From NCBI GenBank assembly GCA_966692625.1, contig CBKZAG010000095.1, positions 1-12,585 on the forward strand: DNA of 12,585 nucleotides. The letters are read 5' to 3'. The notes under the pieces are model-generated. The model saw only the letters and a program-made list of their open reading frames with translations. It was not told where the DNA came from and searched no databases. Below are positions 7,049 through 12,585 of this stretch, in pieces. Origin of the DNA: CAMLOF01 sp966692625 (lineage in GTDB: Bacteria; Pseudomonadota; Gammaproteobacteria; Burkholderiales; Burkholderiaceae_C). Position 1 is the first letter of the stretch. Every line of letters begins with the position of its first letter. Both the position numbers and the translations under genes were made by a program.

Positions 7049-8026
7049 ATGCAACGCCGACAACTGATCCAGACCAGCCTGGCCCTCGCGGCCACAGCCG
7101 CAACACCCTGGGCACATGCCCAGGCTGGCAAAGTCACGCGCATCGTCGTGCCCTTCGCTGCGGGCGGCCCCATCGACGTCACTGCACGCATCCTGGCCGA
7201 CCAGGTTCGCGATCAGCTCGGTGGGCCCGTGATCATTGAAAACCGCCCGGGTGCTGGGGGAAACATTGGCATGGAGCTGACCGCCAAGGCCGCCCCCGAC
7301 GGCCTGACGCTCGGCATCGCCACAACGGCATCGCACGCCATCAATCCCTGGCTTTTCAGCAAGCTGCCCTACGACCCGGCGAAAGACTTCCAACCCGTCA
7401 CCCAGATGCTGCGCGTGCCCAACGTGCTCGTGGTCAATGCCGACACCGCGCAGCGGCTGGGCATCCAGACCCTGGCTGATCTGGTGAAATACGCCAAGGC
7501 CAACCCCGCCAAACTCAACTACGGCTCAGGCGGCAACGGCAGTGCCGGGCACCTCGCAGGCGAGCTGTTCAAGAACCAGGCCGGCATTTTTGCGCTGCAC
7601 ATCCCCTACAACGGGGGCAACCCCGCTCAAGTGGCTCTGCTGTCAGGCCAAGTCGATTTCAATTTCGACAACCTGGCCACGGCCGCCCCGAACATCCGCT
7701 CCGGCAAGCTCAAGGCGCTGGCCGTGACCACGGCACAACGCAGCCAAGCGATGCCTGACATCCCCACCGTGGCCGAGACCTACCCAGGCTTCGAGATAGA
7801 CACATGGTGGGGACTGGTGGTGCCCGCCGCTACGCCTGCCGACGTGGTTGCACGCCTGAACCAGGTGTTCACCCTGGCCTTGCGCGCGCCCGAGGTGAAG
7901 AACCGCTTTACCACCCTCATGGCCGAACCTGCCCCCACGACGCCGCAGGCCTTCGGCACATTCATGGAACGCGAGCGCGCCAAATTCCAGCGCGCAGTCA
8001 AGATCAGCGGTGCAACCGTAGGCTGA
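7049..8026 (+). CDS. Bug/TctC-type periplasmic substrate-binding protein
   Basis: A 325-residue solute-binding protein of the tripartite tricarboxylate transporter (Bug) family, which is greatly expanded in Burkholderiales. The N-terminus MQRRQLIQTSLALAATAA ending AHAQA is a cleavable signal peptide. The RR followed by a hydrophobic stretch could be Tat-like but is not a full Tat consensus. The mature protein opens with the family hallmark KVTRIVVPFAAGGPIDVTAR, then GGPVIIENRPGAGGNIG, NYGSGGNGSAGHLAGELF and PYNGG, all ligand-pocket segments of Bug proteins. AGGAG at 7036-7040 sits eight bases before the ATG. No TctA or TctB membrane subunit is in the window, so it is an orphan receptor here with unknown ligand. 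The 36-base gap after the reductase suggests possible co-transcription, but a functional link is not evident. Confidence 0.94.
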   Translation: MQRRQLIQTSLALAATAATPWAHAQAGKVTRIVVPFAAGGPIDVTARILADQVRDQLGGPVIIENRPGAGGNIGMELTAKAAPDGLTLGIATTASHAINPWLFSKLPYDPAKDFQPVTQMLRVPNVLVVNADTAQRLGIQTLADLVKYAKANPAKLNYGSGGNGSAGHLAGELFKNQAGIFALHIPYNGGNPAQVALLSGQVDFNFDNLATAAPNIRSGKLKALAVTTAQRSQAMPDIPTVAETYPGFEIDTWWGLVVPAATPADVVARLNQVFTLALRAPEVKNRFTTLMAEPAPTTPQAFGTFMERERAKFQRAVKISGATVG

Positions 8027-8034
8027 CCAAGTGG

Positions 8035-8047
8035 GCGGCTTCGCCGC
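8035..8047. other. Small hairpin between convergent genes
   Basis: GCGGC (8035-8039) and GCCGC (8043-8047) pair around a TTC loop, between the stop of the binding-protein gene and the stop of sco. It has no T-run on either side, so it is at best a weak or factor-assisted terminator. Confidence 0.3.
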
Positions 8048-8050
8048 GCC

Positions 8051-8677
8051 TCACTCCTCCAGCAGGCGCTTCACGTCGGCGGCCAGGCCCTCGGCCCCGC
8101 TGGCGTAGCGGTGGTACAGCCGAACGCGCCCTTGCGGGTCGTACACGTAGCTGCCTGCGGAATGGTCCATGGAGTACGAAGTGGGCGTCTTGCCATCCAC
8201 CTTCTTGTAGTAGACCTTGAAGGACTTGGCCAGCTCTGGAAGTTGGCCTGGCTCGGTGTACAGCGCCAGAAACGTCGGGTCAAAACTGGCCATGTATTCG
8301 CGCATGATCCCGGGCGTGTCGCGCTCCGGGTCCACGCTCACGAACAAGCCCTGCAGTTTGTCCCCCAAGGGGCCCAGCAGCGCCTTGGCCTGCGCCAGTT
8401 CGGTCATCGAGGCCGGGCAGACGTCGGGGCACTGCGTATAGCCAAAGAAGATCACCACCACCTTGCCGCGAAAGTCTTGCAGCGTGCGCTTCTGGCCGTT
8501 GTGATCGGTCAGGTTGAAACCGGTGGCGTAATCCGCCCCAGTGATGTCGATACCCTGAAAGGGAGGTTTTTCGCTGCAACCGCTGGCCAGCAGCGCAGCC
8601 AGTGCCACGCCACCCAGCAGGCCACGCAAGGCGCCGCGGCGCCCCGTGGGTTCGCTGAAGGTCTTCATCAATCTCAT
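8051..8677 (-). CDS. sco: SCO1/SenC/PrrC-family copper chaperone (lipoprotein)
   Basis: Membrane-anchored periplasmic thioredoxin-fold protein that helps build the CuA site of cytochrome c oxidase. With the 8677 start it has 208 residues. A signal peptide ends in the lipobox LLASGC with Cys34, predicting a lipoprotein. The copper-binding pair is Cys83-x3-Cys87 (CPDVC) and the distal histidine is His172 in SMDHSAG, both conserved in SCO proteins, with the DPERDTP loop between them. The start at 8677 overlaps the ctaB stop as ATGA, implying translational coupling. A second in-frame ATG at 8668 would give 205 residues and cannot be excluded, since neither has a good ribosome-binding site. It is the last gene of the leftward oxidase assembly operon. 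Confidence 0.93.
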   Translation of the reverse strand: MRLMKTFSEPTGRRGALRGLLGGVALAALLASGCSEKPPFQGIDITGADYATGFNLTDHNGQKRTLQDFRGKVVVIFFGYTQCPDVCPASMTELAQAKALLGPLGDKLQGLFVSVDPERDTPGIMREYMASFDPTFLALYTEPGQLPELAKSFKVYYKKVDGKTPTSYSMDHSAGSYVYDPQGRVRLYHRYASGAEGLAADVKRLLEE

Positions 8678-9579
8678 GCCAGGTAGTGATCCACCAGCAT
8701 CGCCGCGAACAGCAGCGACAGGTGGATCAGGGAAAAACGGAAGGTCTTGCGCGCGAGCTGGTCGGAATAGTTGCGCCACAGCGCAAAAGCGTAGGCGCAG
8801 AAACCCAGGTTGAGCAACACAGCCGCCACCAGGTAGAACCAGCCATTCATGCGCATCACGAAAGGCAGCAGGCACGCCGCGAACAGGATCAGCGTGTAAA
8901 GCACGATCTGCAGCCGCGTGAACTCCGAACCGTGAGTCACCGGCAGCATGGGCAGGCCCGACTTGCGGTAGTCCTCCACCCTGTACAAGGCCAATGCCCA
9001 GAAGTGCGGCGGCGTCCACAGGAAGATGATGAGGAAAAGGATGAGCGATTCGGGCGTCACGGCGTCGGTCATGGCGGCCCAGCCCAGCACTGGCGGCATG
9101 GCCCCTGACGCTCCGCCGATGACGATGTTCTGCGGCGTGAGCGGCTTGAGCACCACGGTGTAGATGACCGCGTACCCCACAAAAGTGGCGAAGGTCAGCC
9201 ACATCGTCAGCGGGTTAACCCACACGTAGAGGATGATCGAGCCGATGACGCAAAGGATGGCAGAGAAAGTCAGCGTCTGCGCATTGGTCAGCTCGCCCTT
9301 GGCGGTGGGACGCCAGGCGGTGCGTTTCATCTTGGCGTCGATGTGCTGCTCGACCACGCAATTGAAGGCGGCGGCAGCGCCTGCCACCAGCCAGATACCA
9401 AAGCAGGCCACCACAGCCAGAACCACCTGGTCCCACGAAGGCAAGCCCGGCACGGCCAAAACCATGCCGATGAGTGCGCAGAACACGATGAGCTGGATCA
9501 CGCGCGGCTTCATCAGCGCGTAGAACTGCCTCCACGTGGGCGGCAGCGGGGTGGACAAAGACAATTCGGGGCTGCTCAT
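8674..9579 (-). CDS. ctaB: Protoheme IX farnesyltransferase (heme O synthase)
   Basis: Integral membrane prenyltransferase of the UbiA superfamily that adds a farnesyl group to heme B, giving heme O. It has 301 residues, the normal size, with about nine hydrophobic segments. The first prenyl-diphosphate/Mg region is FNCVVEQHIDAKMKRT, where Glu replaces the first Asp of the E. coli form, as in COX10. The second is the YRVEDYRKSGLPMLPVTHG loop, and WTPPHFWALAL is typical of CyoE/CtaB/COX10. The start ATG at 9579 overlaps the stop of ctaA by four bases (ATGA), and the stop overlaps the likely sco start in the same way, so three genes appear translationally linked. The open frame upstream of 9579 is a shadow in ctaA. 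Confidence 0.96.
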   Translation of the reverse strand: MSSPELSLSTPLPPTWRQFYALMKPRVIQLIVFCALIGMVLAVPGLPSWDQVVLAVVACFGIWLVAGAAAAFNCVVEQHIDAKMKRTAWRPTAKGELTNAQTLTFSAILCVIGSIILYVWVNPLTMWLTFATFVGYAVIYTVVLKPLTPQNIVIGGASGAMPPVLGWAAMTDAVTPESLILFLIIFLWTPPHFWALALYRVEDYRKSGLPMLPVTHGSEFTRLQIVLYTLILFAACLLPFVMRMNGWFYLVAAVLLNLGFCAYAFALWRNYSDQLARKTFRFSLIHLSLLFAAMLVDHYLA

Positions 9580-10739
9580 GCGGGTTGCTCGTCGGGCAGA
9601 GTTGAGGTGCGCCCCAGCGGGGCTTGTGCAGGCGACAGAACGGTGAGCCAGCCAGTCAAGACCACTACCATGGCCGCCGCGCCACCTGTGTGGGCCACGG
9701 CCGCCACCAGGGGCCATTCCAGCACCACGTTGGACAGCCCGGTCAGCAGCTGCCAGCCACCCAGGGCCAGCAGCCAGCGCGCATGCCCTGCATGGCCCTG
9801 GCGGCGCAGATGCCATGCCATCGCCAACAGGCACACCAACACCAGGTAGGCCATCAGCCTGTGCACGTAATGGATGGCGGTGAGCGCAGCAAAGGGCAAC
9901 GCCTCGCCCGAGCCTTGCACCCCAAGGTGACGCCACAGTTCAAAACCGCCGGAAAAGTCCATGTGCGGCCACCAACTGCCCTGGCAAGTTGGAAAGTCGC
10001 GGCACGCCAGCACGGCATAGTTGGTACTCACCCAGCCACCCAGGGCAATCTGCAACCACACCAGGGCAAACAGCGCCCACAAAGCGCGGCGTGTGAAGGC
10101 ACTCCAACCGCCCCCTTGCCCGGACTTGACGGCCACCATGCCAAAAGCCTGGCCGTAACGCACCGCCTGCACACGCAGCAAGGCCAGCAGGACGAGACCG
10201 CCCAGCAGGTGCATGGTCACGATGGCCGGAAACAGCTTCATGGTCACCGTCCAGGCGCCAAAAGCCCCTTGCAGGCACACCCAGGCCAGGGTGGCAAGCG
10301 GCCACGCCACCGACACGTTCAAACGCTTGCGCTCGATCCAACCCACGCTGGCCATGACCAGGATGAACACGCCCACCGCCGTTGCCAGATAGCGGTGGAT
10401 CATTTCGATCCAGGCCTTGGAGAAGGTGACCGGCCCGGTGGGCATCGCTTCCTGTGCTGCAGCGATGGAGACCTTGGCGCCGAATGGGCTGGCGTTGCCG
10501 TAGCAGCCCGGCCAGTCGGGGCACCCCAGACCCGAATCCGTCAGGCGCGTGAAGGCGCCGAACAGCACCAGATCAAAGGTCAGGAACAGCGTGAGCCCGG
10601 TGAGCCCGGCCAGTCGCTGCGCAGGGCTGGCATCGCGCTTGCGCAACCAGATCCATGCGAGCGGCCCCAGGGCGATCATCACACCCAAGAGCATCATGCG
10701 CGCCACGGGCGCGTAGTCATACAGCACCTGCTGGTCCAT
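9576..10739 (-). CDS. ctaA: Heme A synthase (COX15/CtaA family)
   Basis: Membrane heme protein that oxidises the C8 methyl of heme O to the formyl of heme A. It has 387 residues in the eight-helix, two-repeat layout. Candidate heme-ligand histidines occur in each half: EMIHRYLAT and VTMHLLGG in the first, AIHYVHRLMAYL and AVAHTGGAA in the second. Cysteine pairs are seen in both extracytoplasmic loops (LGCPDWPGCYG and LACRDFPTCQG). The loop motif FGAFTRLTDSGLGCPDWPGC is diagnostic of the family. The ATG at 10739 lies two bases after the stop of the upstream SCO-like gene, and the stop overlaps ctaB. It is the third gene of the leftward assembly operon. Confidence 0.96.
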   Translation of the reverse strand: MDQQVLYDYAPVARMMLLGVMIALGPLAWIWLRKRDASPAQRLAGLTGLTLFLTFDLVLFGAFTRLTDSGLGCPDWPGCYGNASPFGAKVSIAAAQEAMPTGPVTFSKAWIEMIHRYLATAVGVFILVMASVGWIERKRLNVSVAWPLATLAWVCLQGAFGAWTVTMKLFPAIVTMHLLGGLVLLALLRVQAVRYGQAFGMVAVKSGQGGGWSAFTRRALWALFALVWLQIALGGWVSTNYAVLACRDFPTCQGSWWPHMDFSGGFELWRHLGVQGSGEALPFAALTAIHYVHRLMAYLVLVCLLAMAWHLRRQGHAGHARWLLALGGWQLLTGLSNVVLEWPLVAAVAHTGGAAAMVVVLTGWLTVLSPAQAPLGRTSTLPDEQPA

Positions 10740-10741
10740 GT

Positions 10742-11476
10742 TCAGCGCCCCGCCTGGTCCCAGAAACTGGACGCACGCAGCAGGCGTTCCAGATCACGCC
10801 GCATGCGGGTCGGGTCCGCATCAGCCGGGAAGCGCATCATCCACTGCCCCATGGGGTCAACCACATACAGGTGATCCTTCAACTGATGTCCCGCCGCAGG
10901 CTGGAGCCAGGAAAGAATGGCTGCCTCATCGATGTGCAGCACGGCCGCCTGGGCCGTGGCCTTGCGCAGGGTTTCACTCAGTTCGGCGCTTCCCGTGCGC
11001 AGCCATACCCAGTCCACCCGGTCCTTGTCCTTGCCCAGACCCTCGCGCAACTGGCGTTGCAGGTACAGGTGGCGCTCGCACTGAGCGTCACAGGCGCTGT
11101 CGGCCACGCTCACGAACAGCCATTGGTCCTTGAGAGAACTCAAGGGCACGGTTTGCCCATGCGCATCCTGCCCTTGCAAGGCTGGCATGGCCACCGGCGG
11201 ATCGATGATTTCACCGTAGTTGCGCCTGCCCTCGGGGCGCAGCACGTAATAGGTGAAGTAGGACGCGATCACCGGTGCGGCGCAAACCAGCAGCACCAGC
11301 AACATCTTCCAACGGCCAGCACGCGTGCCGACCACCCGGCGGGCGCTGTCTGCGCCCAGGTCGGGCATGTCATAGACGGTCAACGTCAACGGTTCGTCGC
11401 GTGGCGCCGAAGCCGGCTGCGCCGCATGCTCAGACTGCGCGGCGTCGGCGCGGGGCGATGAATTGGAACCAGACAT
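10742..11476 (-). CDS. Membrane-anchored SCO-like protein of the oxidase assembly operon (uncharacterised)
   Basis: A 244-residue protein. A polar N-terminal tail of about 55 residues, rich in Ala, Ser and Pro, is followed by one membrane segment (about residues 57-79) and then a soluble domain likely in the periplasm. That domain has Cys129-x3-Cys133 in ADSACDAQC, the same spacing as the SCO copper pair, and histidines at 197 and 202 just before LYVVDPMGQW, which parallels the DHSAGSYVYDPQGR region of the true SCO gene in this operon. I therefore infer a thioredoxin-like SCO relative, a thiol reductase or copper chaperone for oxidase assembly, but it is divergent and lacks the usual CPxxC prolines. 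The ATG at 11476 overlaps the SURF1 end by 47 bases. It has no clear ribosome-binding site and an upstream TTG (11488) is also open. Confidence in the gene is high, in the function moderate. Confidence 0.8.
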   Translation of the reverse strand: MSGSNSSPRADAAQSEHAAQPASAPRDEPLTLTVYDMPDLGADSARRVVGTRAGRWKMLLVLLVCAAPVIASYFTYYVLRPEGRRNYGEIIDPPVAMPALQGQDAHGQTVPLSSLKDQWLFVSVADSACDAQCERHLYLQRQLREGLGKDKDRVDWVWLRTGSAELSETLRKATAQAAVLHIDEAAILSWLQPAAGHQLKDHLYVVDPMGQWMMRFPADADPTRMRRDLERLLRASSFWDQAGR

Positions 11477-12194
11477 ACAGAAAAGCAATCAGTGCGCACA
11501 GACCAAACCATTGGAAGGCATAGCCGTAGTGCTTGTGGACGTCGAAACCGACCCTGGGCCAGTCGCGAAGCATGCCGTCGGCGGCGGCTGGAGGTGCAAT
11601 CTGCTGGATGGAAACAGGCAGCAGCGGCAGGCGCCATTCGGCCGAAAAGGCGTCGAGTTCGATATTTTGCCGGATTGGCCCTTCCTGCACCCCTTCGAAC
11701 TGGTAATACTTGCTGGGCGGCGGGGCCAATTGCCCTGTCAGTTCAACAACGCCATCGGGGGTATCGATGCCTGGCAACGCCATGCGGTCATCGAATCGGC
11801 GTGCAACCCACCCCCGCTGCACAAGGATGGCCGGCCCCTCGCCCACCGGGCGCATGGGTGTCACCACGTAAAATCCAGCACGCCCGTTCATCGTCCGGTT
11901 GTCCAGAAATACCGTGGCCTCGGGCACCCACCGTCCTTGCAGCGCCACCTTCCTGTCATGCAGGTCTGCAAGGGCCTGGAGCCCGTCACCAGCAACGGCG
12001 GCCGCACGGACGTCCTCCCATCCCAATCCGGGCAGGTTTTCTCGGGCCTCGCGCTGCACCTGCAGCGCTTCTTTCTGGGCTGCCCGGCCAAGCTGCCAAA
12101 AACCCAGGGAAGCGGTCAAGGCCATGCCCAGGATCGCGGCCAGCGTAAGCAGCCAGAAACTGGCTCGGCGGGGCCGTACAGGTGCAACAGTCAT
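11430..12194 (-). CDS. SURF1-family cytochrome oxidase assembly protein
   Basis: Membrane protein (Shy1/SURF1 family) that helps insert heme A into oxidase subunit I. It has 254 residues with the classic hairpin topology. An N-terminal membrane segment (ASFWLLTLAAILGMALTA, then the family motif LGFWQLGRA) comes first. A large periplasmic domain with RGWV, and GRAGFYVVTPM before it, follows. A second membrane segment then runs GYAFQWFGLCALIAFLYVWF, followed by a basic tail. The ATG at 12194 is the only start before the first membrane segment that fits. Its ribosome-binding site is weak (GGAT). It heads the leftward operon SURF1, SCO-like, ctaA, ctaB, sco. Its start codon is 15 bases from the start of the divergent twin-membrane gene, so its promoter must lie within that gene's coding sequence. 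Confidence 0.94.
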   Translation of the reverse strand: MTVAPVRPRRASFWLLTLAAILGMALTASLGFWQLGRAAQKEALQVQREARENLPGLGWEDVRAAAVAGDGLQALADLHDRKVALQGRWVPEATVFLDNRTMNGRAGFYVVTPMRPVGEGPAILVQRGWVARRFDDRMALPGIDTPDGVVELTGQLAPPPSKYYQFEGVQEGPIRQNIELDAFSAEWRLPLLPVSIQQIAPPAAADGMLRDWPRVGFDVHKHYGYAFQWFGLCALIAFLYVWFQFIAPRRRRAV

Positions 12195-12209
12195 CGGATA
12201 ATCCGGTAC
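12195..12209. promoter_or_regulatory. 15-bp divergent spacer with inverted repeat and -10-like hexamer
   Basis: The whole gap between the divergent SURF1 and twin-membrane start codons. CGGAT (12195-12199) and ATCCG (12201-12205) form an 11-base inverted repeat around one central base. GATAAT at 12197-12202 resembles a rightward -10 element, which would place transcription start at about the A of the ATG at 12210, predicting a leaderless mRNA. On the minus strand a TATGAT (complement of 12243-12248) inside the twin-membrane gene is a candidate -10 for the SURF1 operon. No good -35 is visible for either. Confidence 0.35.
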
Positions 12210-12440
12210 ATGAAATATCTGGTCATCGTCGCCTTCGTGGCCATCATAGGCAGCCTCGCCGCAGCGCTGGTGTTCATGATGCGCAGCCCGCAAAACAACG
12301 CCGAGAGCGACGAAAAGAAATCCCGGCGCATGGCACGAGCATTGGCGTTTCGGGTGGGATTCTCGGTGCTGCTTTTTGTTCTTGTGCTGCTCAGCTACTT
12401 CGCAGGCTGGATCCAGCCCACCGGCTTGCCCCTGCGCTGA
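12210..12440 (+). CDS. Small twin-transmembrane protein (DUF2909-like)
   Basis: A 76-residue protein with two membrane segments, about residues 2-24 (YLVIVAFVAIIGSLAAALVF) and 47-67 (FRVGFSVLLFVLVLLSYF). They are joined by a short charged loop rich in Asp, Glu, Lys and Arg (SDEKKSRRMAR), which should be cytoplasmic. It matches the pattern of twin-transmembrane proteins (DUF2909 type) commonly found beside coxC and SURF1 in Burkholderiales and Pseudomonas, recognised from memory. Function is unknown; its position suggests a role near cytochrome oxidase. It runs opposite to coxC and the SURF1 operon between which it lies. There is no Shine-Dalgarno sequence before the ATG. A bidirectional terminator follows 21 bases after the stop. 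Confidence 0.85.
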   Translation: MKYLVIVAFVAIIGSLAAALVFMMRSPQNNAESDEKKSRRMARALAFRVGFSVLLFVLVLLSYFAGWIQPTGLPLR

Positions 12441-12461
12441 CAACCGCTCACCTCAAACAAT

Positions 12462-12487
12462 AAAAAAGCGCCCGGGGGCGCTTTTTT
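12462..12487. terminator. Bidirectional rho-independent terminator between twin-TM gene and coxC
   Basis: Six As (12462-12467), then stem GCGCC (12468-12472), a 4-base loop, GGCGC (12477-12481), then six Ts (12482-12487). The symmetry gives a T-run in both directions, so it should stop both the rightward twin-membrane transcript and the leftward coxC transcript. This argues against simple read-through from coxC into the SURF1 operon. Confidence 0.9.
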
Positions 12488-12512
12488 GTTGCCGTTTTGG
12501 CCGGCGGCAGTA

Positions 12513-12585
12513 TCAGAGCCAGTACACCAGGATGTACAAACCCAGCCACACCACGTCCACGAAGTGCCAGTACCAGGCGGCACCT
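12513..12585 (-). CDS. coxC: Cytochrome c oxidase subunit III, C-terminal fragment
   Basis: Only the last 23 codons plus stop are inside the window: AAWYWHFVDVVWLGLYILVYWL. This is the conserved C-terminal helix of subunit III of heme-copper oxidases, where the WHFVDVVW motif is diagnostic. The rest of the gene lies beyond the right edge. It reads leftward toward the bidirectional terminator and links the assembly genes to the structural oxidase locus. Confidence 0.92.
   Translation of the reverse strand, partial: GAAWYWHFVDVVWLGLYILVYWL

Noticed and set aside
8678..9202. Long N-terminal extension of the SCO frame inside ctaB
   Set aside because: Same-strand alternative frame of ctaB. The SCO signal peptide and lipobox begin just after 8677.
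9624..10874. 416-residue plus-strand open frame antisense to ctaA
   Set aside because: Composition is Gln/His/Arg/Pro-rich as expected for antisense GC-rich shadow, with no recognisable domain, while the opposite strand is unmistakable ctaA.
11463..12209. Upstream extension of the twin-membrane frame antisense to SURF1
   Set aside because: The protein's first membrane helix begins right after the ATG at 12210; the extension is antisense shadow of SURF1.
1..12585. CRISPR arrays, insertion sequences, toxin-antitoxin pairs, phage or integrase genes, rRNA
   Set aside because: Read for direct repeats, transposase-like proteins and recombinases and saw none. The tRNA-Leu has no integrase beside it and no duplicated 3' end in view.

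Overview
The window is GC-rich and densely coded, and looks like core chromosome of a betaproteobacterium, most likely Burkholderiales of the Comamonadaceae/Acidovorax type. The basis is family resemblance of the proteins, a Bug-type periplasmic binding protein, the coxC / small membrane protein / SURF1 / ctaA / ctaB / sco gene order, and a GC-rich palindromic repeat of a kind I recall from Comamonadaceae genomes. No database search was possible, so the taxonomic call is an inference.

Layout, left to right. (1) Bases 1-2843 (+) hold valS, missing its N-terminus at the window edge, followed by a hairpin/T-run terminator. The gene carries an in-frame, palindrome-rich insert just before the anticodon-binding domain. 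(2) Bases 2899-4710 (-) hold cysM (cysteine synthase B), a zinc-ribbon Nudix hydrolase and tusA (sulfur carrier), a group with a sulfur theme read leftward. (3) A tRNA-Leu(CAA) gene (+) with its own terminator lies at 4777-4922. (4) At 4961-7012 a YeeZ-like NAD(P)-binding protein (-) is divergent from a [2Fe-2S]/FAD/NAD reductase (+). The reductase is followed by a Bug/TctC-type substrate-binding protein (+, 7049-8026). (5) Bases 8051-12194 (-) hold a cytochrome c oxidase assembly operon read leftward: SURF1, a membrane-anchored SCO-like protein, heme A synthase (ctaA), heme O synthase (ctaB) and the lipoprotein SCO1/SenC. Its genes overlap or nearly touch. (6) At the right edge a 76-residue twin-transmembrane protein (+) starts 15 bp from the SURF1 start codon and converges on the 3' end of coxC (-), with a symmetrical bidirectional terminator between them.

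How the genes work together. The right third is a coherent aa3-type oxidase maturation module. CtaB makes heme O from heme B, CtaA converts heme O to heme A, SURF1 helps deliver heme A to subunit I, and SCO-type proteins help build the CuA centre. CoxC is a structural subunit. Bases 2899-4710 relate to cysteine and sulfur transfer. The remaining genes are housekeeping or poorly resolved.

The window is mostly ordinary core genome and I do not see a clear undescribed defence or mobile system. The strongest points for a second look are the palindromic element translated inside valS, and the head-to-head SURF1/twin-TM start region, whose 15-bp spacer is almost entirely an inverted repeat containing a -10-like hexamer. 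No gene-free stretch exceeds about 110 bases.
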